DNA from: an uncultured Lachnospiraceae bacterium
Lineage (GTDB): Bacteria; Bacillota_A; Clostridia; Lachnospirales; Lachnospiraceae
Direction of reading: 5' to 3'
Length of the DNA stretch: 7,165 nucleotides
Assembly (NCBI GenBank): GCA_947177885.1
Contig: CAMWWF010000140.1
Coordinates: 1 to 7,165, forward strand
Positions 1-5,636 of this stretch are shown here, piece after piece. The translations under genes and the position numbers were made by a program. Each line of letters begins with the position of its first letter. The first letter of the stretch is position 1. The notes under the pieces were generated by a model that was not told the DNA's origin, ran no database searches, and worked only from the letters and a program-made list of their open reading frames with translations.

Positions 1-640
1 CGGTACCGCCGCTGATAAAGATATTGTATTTCGCCTGCACCAGCTTTTGTAAAAAAGCCGCTGCCTCCGGAGTGATGGAACCGTAGCTGATCAGCTTCCG
101 GATTGTCATTCCCTCCTCGGGGAACCGTCTGATGGTGACAATCGGCCCATTTAAGGCAATGGGATCCAAAACCACGTTTACACGGGAGCCATCCGCCAGA
201 CGGGTATCTACAATGGGATTGCTCTCATTTACCGAACGCCCCATGTCCTGTACAAACTTTGTGATGATATTCCGCAGACGTTCCTGACTTTCGAACTTCT
301 CCGGAATCTGTTCCAGCTTTCCGCCCTTTTCCACAAATATGGTGTCATACCCGTTTATCATGACCTCTGTGATACTCTTGTCCGCAATGATCTTTCCCAA
401 AATCCCCAATCCCCTGATAGATTCAAAGACATTGTCCGCCAGACTCTTCCGGGTGCGGAAGGACAGGGACGAATAATACGCTGCCACGTCCGGTTCCGAT
501 TCCTCCGCCTGTCTGACGCGGAGCTCCATCATCTTCTCCGCCCGCTCCCTCAACTGTTCATCCGTCAGCTCCGAGTAAGAGGGATCCCTGCTGATCATCT
601 CACGTATCCTGACGGTCTCTTCTGTAAAATAGTCTCTCAT
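1..640 (-). CDS. tadA: TadA/CpaF-family type II/IV secretion ATPase, N-terminal part (cut by window edge)
   Basis: Reads off the left edge; 213 codons are present. This is the hexameric ATPase that powers assembly of Flp/Tad pili at the inner face of the membrane. After a charged helical N-terminus (residues 1-70) comes the N-terminal domain typical of CpaF/TadA and VirB11 relatives: LGKIIADKSITEVMING (about 81-97), then RLADGSRVNVVLDP (147-160) and IVTIRRF (167-173). The visible sequence ends in FISGGT at 208-213, where the family Walker A (GGTGSGKTT) begins, so the catalytic domain lies outside the window. The ATG at 640 is preceded by GGGGAGG with about 6 nt spacing. The start overlaps the stop of a small upstream ORF as ATGA, suggesting translational coupling. 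Identity as a T2SS/T4SS ATPase is firm; the Tad subtype follows from sequence style and the adjacent tadZ. Confidence 0.93.
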   Translation of the reverse strand, partial: MRDYFTEETVRIREMISRDPSYSELTDEQLRERAEKMMELRVRQAEESEPDVAAYYSSLSFRTRKSLADNVFESIRGLGILGKIIADKSITEVMINGYDTIFVEKGGKLEQIPEKFESQERLRNIITKFVQDMGRSVNESNPIVDTRLADGSRVNVVLDPIALNGPIVTIRRFPEEGMTIRKLISYGSITPEAAAFLQKLVQAKYNIFISGGT

Positions 641-765
641 ACCAATCCTCCCCGACGAAACTCCTTTCTCACAAACACACGAACCGGATATCGGATCAGG
701 CTCTGCAGTTCAAGTGCGCGACATTCCGAACCGCACAACCTGCATTCTCCGGTTGAAAAAAGCAT
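637..765 (-). CDS. Candidate small protein (42 aa) with a cysteine cluster, between tadZ and tadA
   Basis: The 132-bp gap between tadZ and tadA holds one open frame that almost fills it. ATG lies at 765, 7 bp beyond the tadZ stop, and its TGA shares bases with the tadA ATG (ATGA). A modest Shine-Dalgarno-like GAGGA lies 4 nt before the start, overlapping the end of tadZ. The product has Cys8, Cys11 and Cys15 (C-x2-C-x3-C) followed by a very basic C-terminus (RYPVRVFVRKEFRRGG). There is no signal peptide or membrane segment, so it does not look like a Flp prepilin. I do not recognise the family. The cysteines could bind a metal or form disulfides, but three are too few for a standard zinc knuckle. 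The end-to-end fit and overlap argue for translation, or at least for translation carrying ribosomes into tadA. It could also be a chance frame in a spacer. Confidence 0.45.
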   Translation of the reverse strand: MLFSTGECRLCGSECRALELQSLIRYPVRVFVRKEFRRGGLV

Positions 766-772
766 CCGATCC

Positions 773-1816
773 TCACATGATCAGGGCATCCACATAATTC
801 ACACCGGCATTTCCCGCCAGCACGGTGATCAGCTGTGCCGAATCCGGATTCTGTACTCCTCCCACTCTGCCTGCCAGCGGTATCTGACTGTCGGTTTCCG
901 CGGTCCGACCGTTGTCAAAGTTCAACACCCTCACCATTTTTTGTCCGTGTGCGTTCAAAATATGGGTCTGTGCCATAAAACACTTTATTTTATGTACGGC
1001 GATGGCATCCGGTTTTTCCACCAGAACGATCTTCTGCATCTGTTCAAAGATGCCAAGCGCCCTGGCATCCAAAGCCACTCCCATATCCACGATAATGTAC
1101 TCAAAGAATCCTGACCGGCTGATCTCCCTCAGAAGCTCTTCCACCTCCTGATCCGTCATCTCATAGATGTCGTTGGGACTGTCAAAATGCTTCAGGTAAT
1201 ACAGATTATCCATTTTACTCTGCAGCAGGCTCTGCAGCTTCATGGGAAAATTGATATCCGCACCAAGAAACCCTGCCAGCTCGCTGACTCCCTTATCCGC
1301 ACTTTGAGGCAGATAACAGTCCTCTGAAGCAATATCCTCAAAATTGATATAAAACGTCTTATACCCGCGCATGGCAAGCTTTGAAGCCGCAACCAGCGCC
1401 AGTGTTGTCTTGCCGCATCCTCCCACGGGTGAATAGAATGCCGCCGACACTACCGGCCGGCGTCCCATAAGCTCACCCACATCCTGACAGACTTCCGAAT
1501 ACAGTTCTAAGATCTGTTTATAAATGCTGCTGATACGCTGATACTTGTTGATCTTGTGAAAGCCCTGACAGGACACCGGTACCGCTTTATCCTCATCAAG
1601 AAGCATCACAGCCAATGTATTCTTTTTCAAAGCTGTCTGTCCGTCATACAGATCGGAATCGAACAGCAGAATGTCAAAGGTTCTGGAAGCCAAAGCAGTC
1701 TCAATACCGCTTCTGTCCGTATATACGGACAATGTCAGATCTTTATATTCTTCCAGCACACTGACCAACCGATCCAAATACTCCTCATTTTCATCTGCAA
1801 CAGCTATTCTGATCAA
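773..1816 (-). CDS. tadZ: TadZ/CpaE-family pilus assembly ATPase (atypical receiver plus MinD/ParA-like domain)
   Basis: 347 aa. TadZ/CpaE proteins mark the polar site of Tad/Flp pilus assembly and recruit the rest of the machine. Residues 1-75 form a receiver-like domain (MIRIAVADENEEYLDRL, then ILLFDSDLYDG at 49-59). About residues 120-347 form a MinD/ParA-like P-loop domain. Its nucleotide loop is VGGCGKTT at 131-138; the first lysine of the deviant Walker A consensus (KGGxGKT) is Val131, while Lys136 is kept. IIVDMG (241-246) matches Walker B. Atypical versions of both domains are known from the E. rectale TadZ family. The start is TTG at 1816: GGAGGGG lies 7 nt upstream, and the only nearby upstream ATG (1832) is in another frame that stops at once. 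A near-consensus promoter lies just upstream. It is the first gene of the tad operon here, followed by the small ORF and tadA. Confidence 0.92.
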   Translation of the reverse strand: MIRIAVADENEEYLDRLVSVLEEYKDLTLSVYTDRSGIETALASRTFDILLFDSDLYDGQTALKKNTLAVMLLDEDKAVPVSCQGFHKINKYQRISSIYKQILELYSEVCQDVGELMGRRPVVSAAFYSPVGGCGKTTLALVAASKLAMRGYKTFYINFEDIASEDCYLPQSADKGVSELAGFLGADINFPMKLQSLLQSKMDNLYYLKHFDSPNDIYEMTDQEVEELLREISRSGFFEYIIVDMGVALDARALGIFEQMQKIVLVEKPDAIAVHKIKCFMAQTHILNAHGQKMVRVLNFDNGRTAETDSQIPLAGRVGGVQNPDSAQLITVLAGNAGVNYVDALIM

Positions 1817-1823
1817 CGTACAA

Positions 1824-1830
1824 CCCCTCC
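1824..1830 (-). promoter_or_regulatory. Shine-Dalgarno site fixing the TTG start of tadZ
   Basis: GGAGGGG ends 7 nt before TTG (1816). No in-frame ATG lies near it, so this site decides the unusual start codon. Confidence 0.8.
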
Positions 1831-1845
1831 CATATATAGTTTCAT

Positions 1846-1882
1846 ATTGTATTTCTACAATTATATATTATATTTATACAAT
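1846..1882. repeat. Pair of 16-bp palindromic near-repeats over the tadZ promoter (candidate operators)
   Basis: Read on the minus strand, ATTGTATAAATATAAT (1882-1867) and ATTGTAGAAATACAAT (1861-1846) agree at 14 of 16 positions. Their starts are 21 bp apart, two helical turns. The second is a perfect inverted repeat (ATTGTA-N4-TACAAT); the first has one mismatch. One lies in the -35/-10 spacer and the other runs from the -10 box past the expected transcription start. A dimeric repressor bound to both would sit on one face of the DNA and block polymerase. Base composition alone favours AT-rich palindromes here, so the operator reading is an inference. Confidence 0.5.
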
Positions 1883-1888
1883 TTTCAA
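1860..1888 (-). promoter_or_regulatory. Sigma-A-type promoter of tadZ (tad operon)
   Basis: On the minus strand TTGAAA (1888-1883) and TATAAT (1865-1860) are separated by exactly 17 bp. Only one base differs from the full consensus. Transcription should start near 1853, giving a leader of about 37 nt with the strong Shine-Dalgarno site near its end. The surrounding DNA is very AT-rich. The promoter is overlapped by a pair of palindromic repeats listed separately. Confidence 0.8.
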
Positions 1889-2168
1889 CTATATTTTGCA
1901 GCAGAACCCATTCCTGTTACAATGCTCCTCCTGATCACGCATCCGGGCAGAGCGTGTTTGAAATATACCTTTCCCGGATTCTGCGCCACATTGCTCGCCA
2001 CATTGCTTTTACAATGATATTATCGTACTGCTCAATACCATAATTTTCATAAAGCATTCCGCATTATGTCTTTATCCTATATTCTCTGCATAAACATAGA
2101 TATAAGCTGTATTCTTTACAATACTATCCTTTATAATTAAGGACAACTTCCAAACATGCCACACAGAC
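1889..2168. other. Divergent intergenic region between tadZ and the XRE gene
   Basis: No convincing gene. Besides the 12-bp tandem repeat it contains an inverted repeat ATCCGGG (1941-1947) / CCCGGAT (1973-1979) with a 25-nt loop, and a shorter one CATTG (2001-2005) / CAATG (2012-2016). Upstream of the XRE gene a TATAAT (2132-2137) is a plausible -10, but no good -35 sits at 16-18 bp; a TTTACA at 2115-2120 is only 11 bp away. CTGTA-N5-TACAA at 2107-2121 resembles the half-sites of the tadZ operator pair, with one base more spacing. Confidence 0.5.
1984..2007. repeat. Perfect tandem duplication of a 12-bp unit
   Basis: CGCCACATTGCT occurs twice in immediate succession (1984-1995 and 1996-2007). 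It lies in the divergent spacer between tadZ and the XRE gene, outside both predicted core promoters. It may be a replication-slippage product or a doubled binding site. Confidence 0.8.
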
Positions 2169-2189
2169 GGCTCCAGGCTATGCGGAGCC
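2169..2189 (+). promoter_or_regulatory. Hairpin in the leader just before the XRE Shine-Dalgarno site
   Basis: GGCTCC (2169-2174) and GGAGCC (2184-2189) are perfect 6-bp arms with a 9-nt loop, 8 nt before the AAGGAG site (2198-2203). No T-run follows, so it is not a terminator. It could be a DNA operator for autoregulation or an mRNA element affecting translation. Confidence 0.4.
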
Positions 2190-2209
2190 CAACGTAAAAG
2201 GAGTCAGTT

Positions 2210-2536
2210 TTGCCAAACAGAATCAGAGAACTACGCAAAGAAAAGCGAATCACCCAGCTGCAGCTCAGCATAGAGTTAGGTGTCACCCAGGAGACGATCA
2301 GCGCCTATGAACACGGGAAACATCTGCCCAGTCTGGCCGCCCTGATCCGGATGAGTGAGATATTTCATACAAGTATGGATTATATCATGGGACTCTCCCC
2401 TGCGGAACAGCCCGACAATTGTACCATTGATGAGCAGCGTGATTATCTTCTGCGCTGCTACCGCCGCCTGGGCACAAAAAATAAAGCCCGGCTGGTCTCC
2501 TATGCGGAAGGCCTGCTGGACTCTCAGAAGGACTGA
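2210..2536 (+). CDS. XRE-family helix-turn-helix transcriptional regulator
   Basis: 108 aa, probably a dimeric cytoplasmic DNA-binding repressor. The XRE/Cro-CI helix-turn-helix domain fills residues 3-62. It starts RIRELRKEKRITQLQLSIEL, continues with the recognition helix region GVTQETISAYEHGKHLPS (24-41), and ends in the familiar LIRMSEIFHTSMDYIMG. Residues 63-108 form a short charged tail (DEQRDYLLRCYRRLGTKNKARLVSYAEG), probably a helical dimerisation segment; no ligand-binding or peptidase domain is present. The start is TTG at 2210 with AAGGAG 6 nt upstream. It is the only plus-strand gene here, divergent from tadZ and convergent with the vanZ-like gene. By position it could control itself and the tad operon, but nothing in the protein names its target. 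Confidence 0.93.
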   Translation: MPNRIRELRKEKRITQLQLSIELGVTQETISAYEHGKHLPSLAALIRMSEIFHTSMDYIMGLSPAEQPDNCTIDEQRDYLLRCYRRLGTKNKARLVSYAEGLLDSQKD

Positions 2537-2589
2537 AATCATATGGAATTTCCCGTGTCCCGGTTTAAAACAGACCGGAATGCTGCTGT

Positions 2590-3177
2590 TCATCGCAGGA
2601 GATCATTGCCGGACGGGTGATCTGCCCCTGAACGCGAGTATCTGTCATTTATTTCAGCCCATTTTACCTGGATCTTAACCGTTACAACATACAACAGATA
2701 TCCCACTATCGTTCCCAGTATATTGGTCAGGATATCATCGATCTGAAAAAATCCCCTGCCCGTGAACAGCTGGAGCAGTTCCACCGAAAGACTGGTCAGG
2801 GCTCCCGTCATCAGGCAGTTCCGGAATTTCCGCGCGTACCGGAATGCCAGAGGACAGAACGCCCCATAAGGCACGAAAAGCAGAACATTTTCTATCACAT
2901 AGGCATTATTTCTGTCATTGATCCCCCATGTGGAAAAAAGTTCCAGATCCAGCCCCTGACTTTTCCCGCTCTCTCTGGAGAAGAAGGTTATTGTCAGGAT
3001 CACCGCCAGATAAGTAAAAAAAAGGGTTCTCTGCACCACGGGGATGCTGTCTCTCTGTCTCTTTCTCTGCCGGACATTCCATGCCGTAAGCGTACAAAAA
3101 CAAAGGGCTCCGGCGCCAATGCCAAAAGGCAGGTACTTCAGAGCATTCGTCAGATCTCTGCATATATAATAAAACAT
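2590..3177 (-). CDS. VanZ-like family membrane protein
   Basis: 195 aa, integral membrane protein with about five hydrophobic segments (roughly residues 15-33, 51-66, 96-113, 121-138 and 148-168). The VanZ-family core is clear: ENVLLFVPYG (96-105), VELLQLFTGRGFFQIDDILTN in two parts (VELLQL 132-137; GRGFFQIDDILTN 140-152) and the following ILGTIVGY. The founding member VanZ gives low-level teicoplanin resistance by an unknown route. Most family members are of unknown function, and nothing here points to a vancomycin cluster. The ATG at 3177 is preceded by GGAGG with 10 nt spacing. It lies 125 bp downstream of the small uncharacterised gene on the same strand. No clear promoter was found in that gap, so co-transcription is possible. 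Confidence 0.88.
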   Translation of the reverse strand: MFYYICRDLTNALKYLPFGIGAGALCFCTLTAWNVRQRKRQRDSIPVVQRTLFFTYLAVILTITFFSRESGKSQGLDLELFSTWGINDRNNAYVIENVLLFVPYGAFCPLAFRYARKFRNCLMTGALTSLSVELLQLFTGRGFFQIDDILTNILGTIVGYLLYVVTVKIQVKWAEINDRYSRSGADHPSGNDLLR

Positions 3178-3302
3178 TTATAATAATCCTCCACACTCGG
3201 CGCGCCCCATTACCGAAATCCGCATAACATTGCAGAAACTGCGAGAAAGCGCACCCGTACACCAAAACGCCAAAACCTCTCTCAAAACGGTCTCAGCTCT
3301 CT

Positions 3303-3608
3303 TCACTGATAAGTATCCCAATCACCAACAGCATGTTCCCACTTTTCTTTCTCCTGAAACAGCCTGTCATTCATCCATGCGACAGCATCCACGACACCGT
3401 CCTCACCGAAGAAAAAGAATTCACTCTCCTTCTTGTCGTCAGGTGTCTTAAAGAAATTAAAGGGTTCCGGCCAGACGGTGCATTTCAGCTTCTTTTCACC
3501 GTCCTCGCCCTCCGCCTTCTCCAGACGATACCGCATCCCCTTGTGGCATCCGGTAAATTCCGTCTTCTTCAGATATTCCATGGACAGTATATCATCACGT
3601 TGAATCAT
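3303..3608 (-). CDS. Conserved-looking small acidic protein, function unknown
   Basis: About 101 aa, soluble, without signal peptide or membrane segment. Visible features are a basic N-terminal stretch (EYLKKTEFTGCHKGMRYRLEK), then WPEPFNFFKTPDDKKESEFFFFGEDG, then a helical, Trp-rich end (AVAWMNDRLFQEKEKWEHAVGDW). The pattern suggests a compact alpha/beta domain, but I do not recognise a named family or catalytic motif. The chosen start is ATG at 3608, because GGAG lies 9 nt upstream. The frame extends five codons further to a GTG at 3623, which has only a weak GGGA some 12 nt away. It lies between sigE and the vanZ-like gene on the same strand; nothing ties it to sporulation. Confidence 0.7.
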   Translation of the reverse strand: MIQRDDILSMEYLKKTEFTGCHKGMRYRLEKAEGEDGEKKLKCTVWPEPFNFFKTPDDKKESEFFFFGEDGVVDAVAWMNDRLFQEKEKWEHAVGDWDTYQ

Positions 3609-3680
3609 TTTTGCAAACTCCACGCAGTATATTTTCCCAATTTGTAAAACTTTGTGTTACAGCAAGTATGCTCCGAAACT

Positions 3681-3761
3681 TTAACTCTGATGCACGCTGC
3701 CCACCGCCATTACCGCTACGCCGTGCGACGGATAAGCTTCCTTTTGCGGATCCGTGTGCAT
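3681..3761 (-). CDS. Marginal 26-aa small ORF downstream of sigE
   Basis: ATG at 3761 with a good Shine-Dalgarno match (GGAGAGG, GGAG 6 nt before the start) opens a 26-codon frame ending in TAA at 3681. The product (MHTDPQKEAYPS, then HGVAVMAVGSVHQS) has no recognisable feature. No promoter was identified. The ribosome-binding site is the only support, so this may be chance or a gene remnant. Confidence 0.2.
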   Translation of the reverse strand: MHTDPQKEAYPSHGVAVMAVGSVHQS

Positions 3762-3828
3762 CTTCCTCTCCACAGTAAACCCTCAGACCATCCCGCGCGG
3801 CAGTGCCGCCGGCTGCATGAGAATTTAC

Positions 3829-3861
3829 TATAGTATACCCATAAAAACAGTATATACTATA
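3829..3861. repeat. AT-rich inverted repeat downstream of sigE
   Basis: TATAGTATAC (3829-3838) and GTATATACTATA (3850-3861) are inverted copies with a two-base indel and an 11-nt centre. It could be an operator, a relic of a promoter region or a weak hairpin. No T-run follows it on either strand. Confidence 0.55.
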
Positions 3862-3914
3862 ACGCCGGCTTTGGAAAGTAAAAATGCATCGCTTTGTCAT
3901 CAATTTAGCTCCAT

Positions 3915-4664
3915 TTAAATATCATTGCTGATATCTTTTTTCAGCTGGCGCATGATCTTTTTTTCCAGTCTGGAAATATAGGACTGGGATATGCCGAGAA
4001 GGGACGCCACCTCCTTCTGGGTCATCTCCTGTCCGTCCTGAGTGCCCAGTCCGAACCGCAGCTTGATGATCGTCTTCTCCCGCTCTGACAGTTTATTGAT
4101 GGCACGCATCAGAAGCTTTCGCTCCACCTCATTCTCCAGGTCGCGGTAGATCACATCCTCGTCCGTACCCAGGATATCCGACAGGAGCAGTTCGTTTCCG
4201 TCCCAGTCCACGTTCAGTGGTTCGTCTATGGACACCTCCAGCCTGGTCTTATTATTTCTCCGCAGATACATTAAGATCTCATTCTCAATACATCTGGAGG
4301 CATAGGTCGCCAGCTTGATATTCTTATCGGGCTTAAAGGTATTGATGGACTTGATCAATCCTATGGTACCGATGGATATCAGGTCTTCCACCCCTACACC
4401 GGTATTGTCAAATTTCTTTGCTATGTATACCACCAGACGGAGATTATGTTCTATCAGGGTTGCTTTCGCCGCATCCTCATATTCCGTTCCCAGATCCGAA
4501 ATGACCTGATTTTCCTTTTCCAGTTCCAAAGGCGGCGGAAGGACTTCCGCCCCGCCAATATAATGGATCTCTCCCGTTCTTCCCAGAAACAGGTTCTCCC
4601 TGTGGATCATTTTAAAATGCATTTTTCCCGAAATTGCCACCTTCAGTATCATATTTCCTCTCAT
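3915..4664 (-). CDS. sigE: RNA polymerase sporulation sigma factor sigma-E (pro-form)
   Basis: 249 aa from this start. It is the first mother-cell-specific sigma factor of endospore formation, made as an inactive membrane-associated precursor and activated by SpoIIGA. The pro-region runs to about residue 34. The junction [16 protein letters not shown] (31-46) matches the conserved processing region (EVYYIGG in B. subtilis). Sigma-70 region 2 follows: [12 protein letters not shown] (74-85), [12 protein letters not shown] (94-105) and [20 protein letters not shown] (117-136), nearly identical to the B. subtilis protein. Region 4 has [12 protein letters not shown] (195-206) and a helix-turn-helix at 214-235 ([21 protein letters not shown]). 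ATG 4664 has GGAG 10 nt upstream. ATG 4652 (residue 5) with AGAGG 4 nt away is a real alternative. Either start lies inside the end of spoIIGA (overlap 53 or 41 bp), implying translational coupling. Confidence 0.96.
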   Translation of the reverse strand: MRGNMILKVAISGKMHFKMIHRENLFLGRTGEIHYIGGAEVLPPPLELEKENQVISDLGTEYEDAAKATLIEHNLRLVVYIAKKFDNTGVGVEDLISIGTIGLIKSINTFKPDKNIKLATYASRCIENEILMYLRRNNKTRLEVSIDEPLNVDWDGNELLLSDILGTDEDVIYRDLENEVERKLLMRAINKLSEREKTIIKLRFGLGTQDGQEMTQKEVASLLGISQSYISRLEKKIMRQLKKDISNDI

Positions 4665-5496
4665 TCTGCCGTTTCTCCGGCCTCCTCTTCCCCTTTGCTT
4701 TCAGGAGGAGGGGATTTATTATCATTTTTACGGAGTCTGCCTCTGCGTCACCTGATATCTGCTCTGTACTCACCGCAATATATATTTCATAAAAAGCCTT
4801 TGTCATACCGTCGATCTCAAGCTGCAATTCCGGCAACAGGTACCCCCGCAGGATTCCCCTCTTTTTGCCGATACTATGGTAGGGAATGGCACGAAATCCG
4901 GGAGACGCGTTATAGCATAAGCTCTGAAAGACCTCTTCCTCCACCACGGAGACCGGTTTCCCGCTGACAGGCTCGATCAGGCTGTTTCCGGAATCGATCA
5001 GTGCGCTCACGGTCCGCCTGTTTTCCCCGCAGATCAAAGTAGCGCGGCATATACAGGACTCCCGTCTCCGGTCCTCTGAAAAGTGCCTCAGAAACAGGAA
5101 CAGAACACCTCCCGTCCCCATCAGCGCCAGAATTCCCGTGGCAGAGATTCCCAGACGCCCCAGTACCCTGAGCAGGAGCAGCATGCCTCCCCCCATTCCC
5201 ACAGAATACAGGGTCAGGTACTTTAACAGCTTCAGAAACATTCTGAACCCCCTCACAGGAAACGCCAGCAGCAGCATTCCGGCCGTCCCCCCAAGGAATC
5301 CCGCCGACAGCTTCAAGATTGGCGGCACATTCCATACAAAAGGCAGGAAATAGCAGACAGCTCCAAATGCAGCTCCCAGCAGAAGCCTTCTCCCCGTGGT
5401 AGTATGGAGAGTACTCCTGTCTACCAGAATCAGCAGATACAGATTCATGACAAAATTGAGCAGCAGTAAACTGTCTGCATACAGTTCATAACGCAT
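4612..5496 (-). CDS. spoIIGA: Sigma-E processing peptidase SpoIIGA
   Basis: 294 aa from ATG 5496. It is a membrane aspartic protease that removes the pro-sequence of sigma-E after a forespore signal (SpoIIR in Bacillus). The N-terminal half has about five membrane segments, beginning [20 protein letters not shown] as in family members. The C-terminal cytoplasmic protease domain carries the D-S/T-G active-site motif as [12 protein letters not shown]; the Asp is residue 168 from this start. [19 protein letters not shown] is the conserved downstream block. The frame is open to a GTG at 5514, but that codon lies at the expected transcription start and has no Shine-Dalgarno site. ATG 5496 has AAAGGA 8 nt upstream and gives the family-typical N-terminus. 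The last 28 or so residues form a basic tail overlapping sigE. A Spo0A-type promoter precedes it. Confidence 0.94.
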   Translation of the reverse strand: MRYELYADSLLLLNFVMNLYLLILVDRSTLHTTTGRRLLLGAAFGAVCYFLPFVWNVPPILKLSAGFLGGTAGMLLLAFPVRGFRMFLKLLKYLTLYSVGMGGGMLLLLRVLGRLGISATGILALMGTGGVLFLFLRHFSEDRRRESCICRATLICGENRRTVSALIDSGNSLIEPVSGKPVSVVEEEVFQSLCYNASPGFRAIPYHSIGKKRGILRGYLLPELQLEIDGMTKAFYEIYIAVSTEQISGDAEADSVKMIINPLLLKAKGKRRPEKRQNERKYDTEGGNFGKNAF

Positions 5497-5518
5497 TAAC
5501 ATCATCCTTTTCACAATG

Positions 5519-5551
5519 ATTATAAAGGGAATGTCTCATGGAATTTGTCAA
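5519..5551 (-). promoter_or_regulatory. spoIIG-type Spo0A-dependent promoter of spoIIGA-sigE (21-bp spacer)
   Basis: Both hexamers are perfect: TTGACA (5551-5546) and TATAAT (5524-5519). They are 21 bp apart, too far for unaided sigma-A polymerase. The B. subtilis spoIIG promoter has the same design with a 22-bp spacer, and Spo0A~P bound over the -35 compensates. Here a Spo0A box overlaps the -35 and another lies upstream. The expected start near 5512 leaves a leader of about 16 nt before ATG 5496. Confidence 0.85.
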
Positions 5552-5552
5552 A
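5544..5552 (+). promoter_or_regulatory. Spo0A box overlapping the spoIIG -35 hexamer
   Basis: TTTGTCAAA on the plus strand fits the Spo0A consensus TTTGTCRAA exactly. Its centre is about -36 from the expected start, equivalent to the -35-overlapping site of B. subtilis spoIIG. Confidence 0.75.
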
Positions 5553-5577
5553 AACGATACCGGAATGAACGTTTTTT

Positions 5578-5586
5578 TTCGACAAA
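5578..5586 (-). promoter_or_regulatory. Upstream Spo0A box of the spoIIG promoter
   Basis: TTTGTCGAA on the minus strand is a perfect consensus match, centred about -70. It is followed by an eight-base A-tract (5579-5572 on the minus strand) before the -35-overlapping box. The centres of the two boxes are 34 bp apart. Confidence 0.75.
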
Positions 5587-5597
5587 GGAGAATACAG

Positions 5598-5630
5598 AAA
5601 AATCCGCGCATCTATGCCATTTCGCGCGGA
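5598..5630 (-). terminator. Second rho-independent terminator after ftsZ
   Basis: On the minus strand TCCGCGC (5630-5624) and GCGCGGA (5609-5603) form a perfect 7-bp GC-rich stem with a 14-nt loop, followed by TTTTT (5602-5598). It lies 11 bp before the upstream Spo0A box. Confidence 0.7.
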
Positions 5631-5636
5631 AAACAG

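Larger units (their letters stand above)
3609..3914. other. Intergenic stretch downstream of sigE; no convincing gene
   Basis: 306 bp between sigE and the small uncharacterised gene. It holds the marginal 26-codon ORF and an AT-rich inverted repeat (3829-3861). A GCGGC-AGT-GCCGC hairpin (3797-3809) has no T-run on either side, so no intrinsic terminator for sigE is evident. A 102-codon minus frame (3595-3903) runs through all of it and into the next gene; it has no Shine-Dalgarno site and a non-protein-like composition. sigG, the usual neighbour of sigE, is not here. Confidence 0.6.

Noticed and set aside
1922..2017. 31-aa hydrophobic plus-strand ORF in the tadZ/XRE spacer; the 12-bp repeat is in frame in it
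   Set aside because: No Shine-Dalgarno site before the ATG and no promoter; the repeat length being a multiple of three is not enough.
2560..2578. CCGGT/ACCGG inverted repeat between the convergent XRE and vanZ-like genes, considered as a bidirectional terminator
   Set aside because: Only 5 bp of stem and no T-run on either strand.
2590..3177. Reading the VanZ-like gene as a glycopeptide resistance gene
   Set aside because: The family is broad and mostly of unknown function, and no other van genes are present in the window.
3263..3288. Three CAAAAC units upstream of the vanZ-like gene
   Set aside because: Short, unevenly spaced (8 and 12 bp) and low in complexity; no promoter hexamers fit around them.
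3595..3903. 102-codon minus-strand frame through the sigE downstream region
   Set aside because: No Shine-Dalgarno site, overlaps the start of the next gene, crosses the AT-rich inverted repeat, and its composition does not look like a folded protein. It shows no similarity to sigG.
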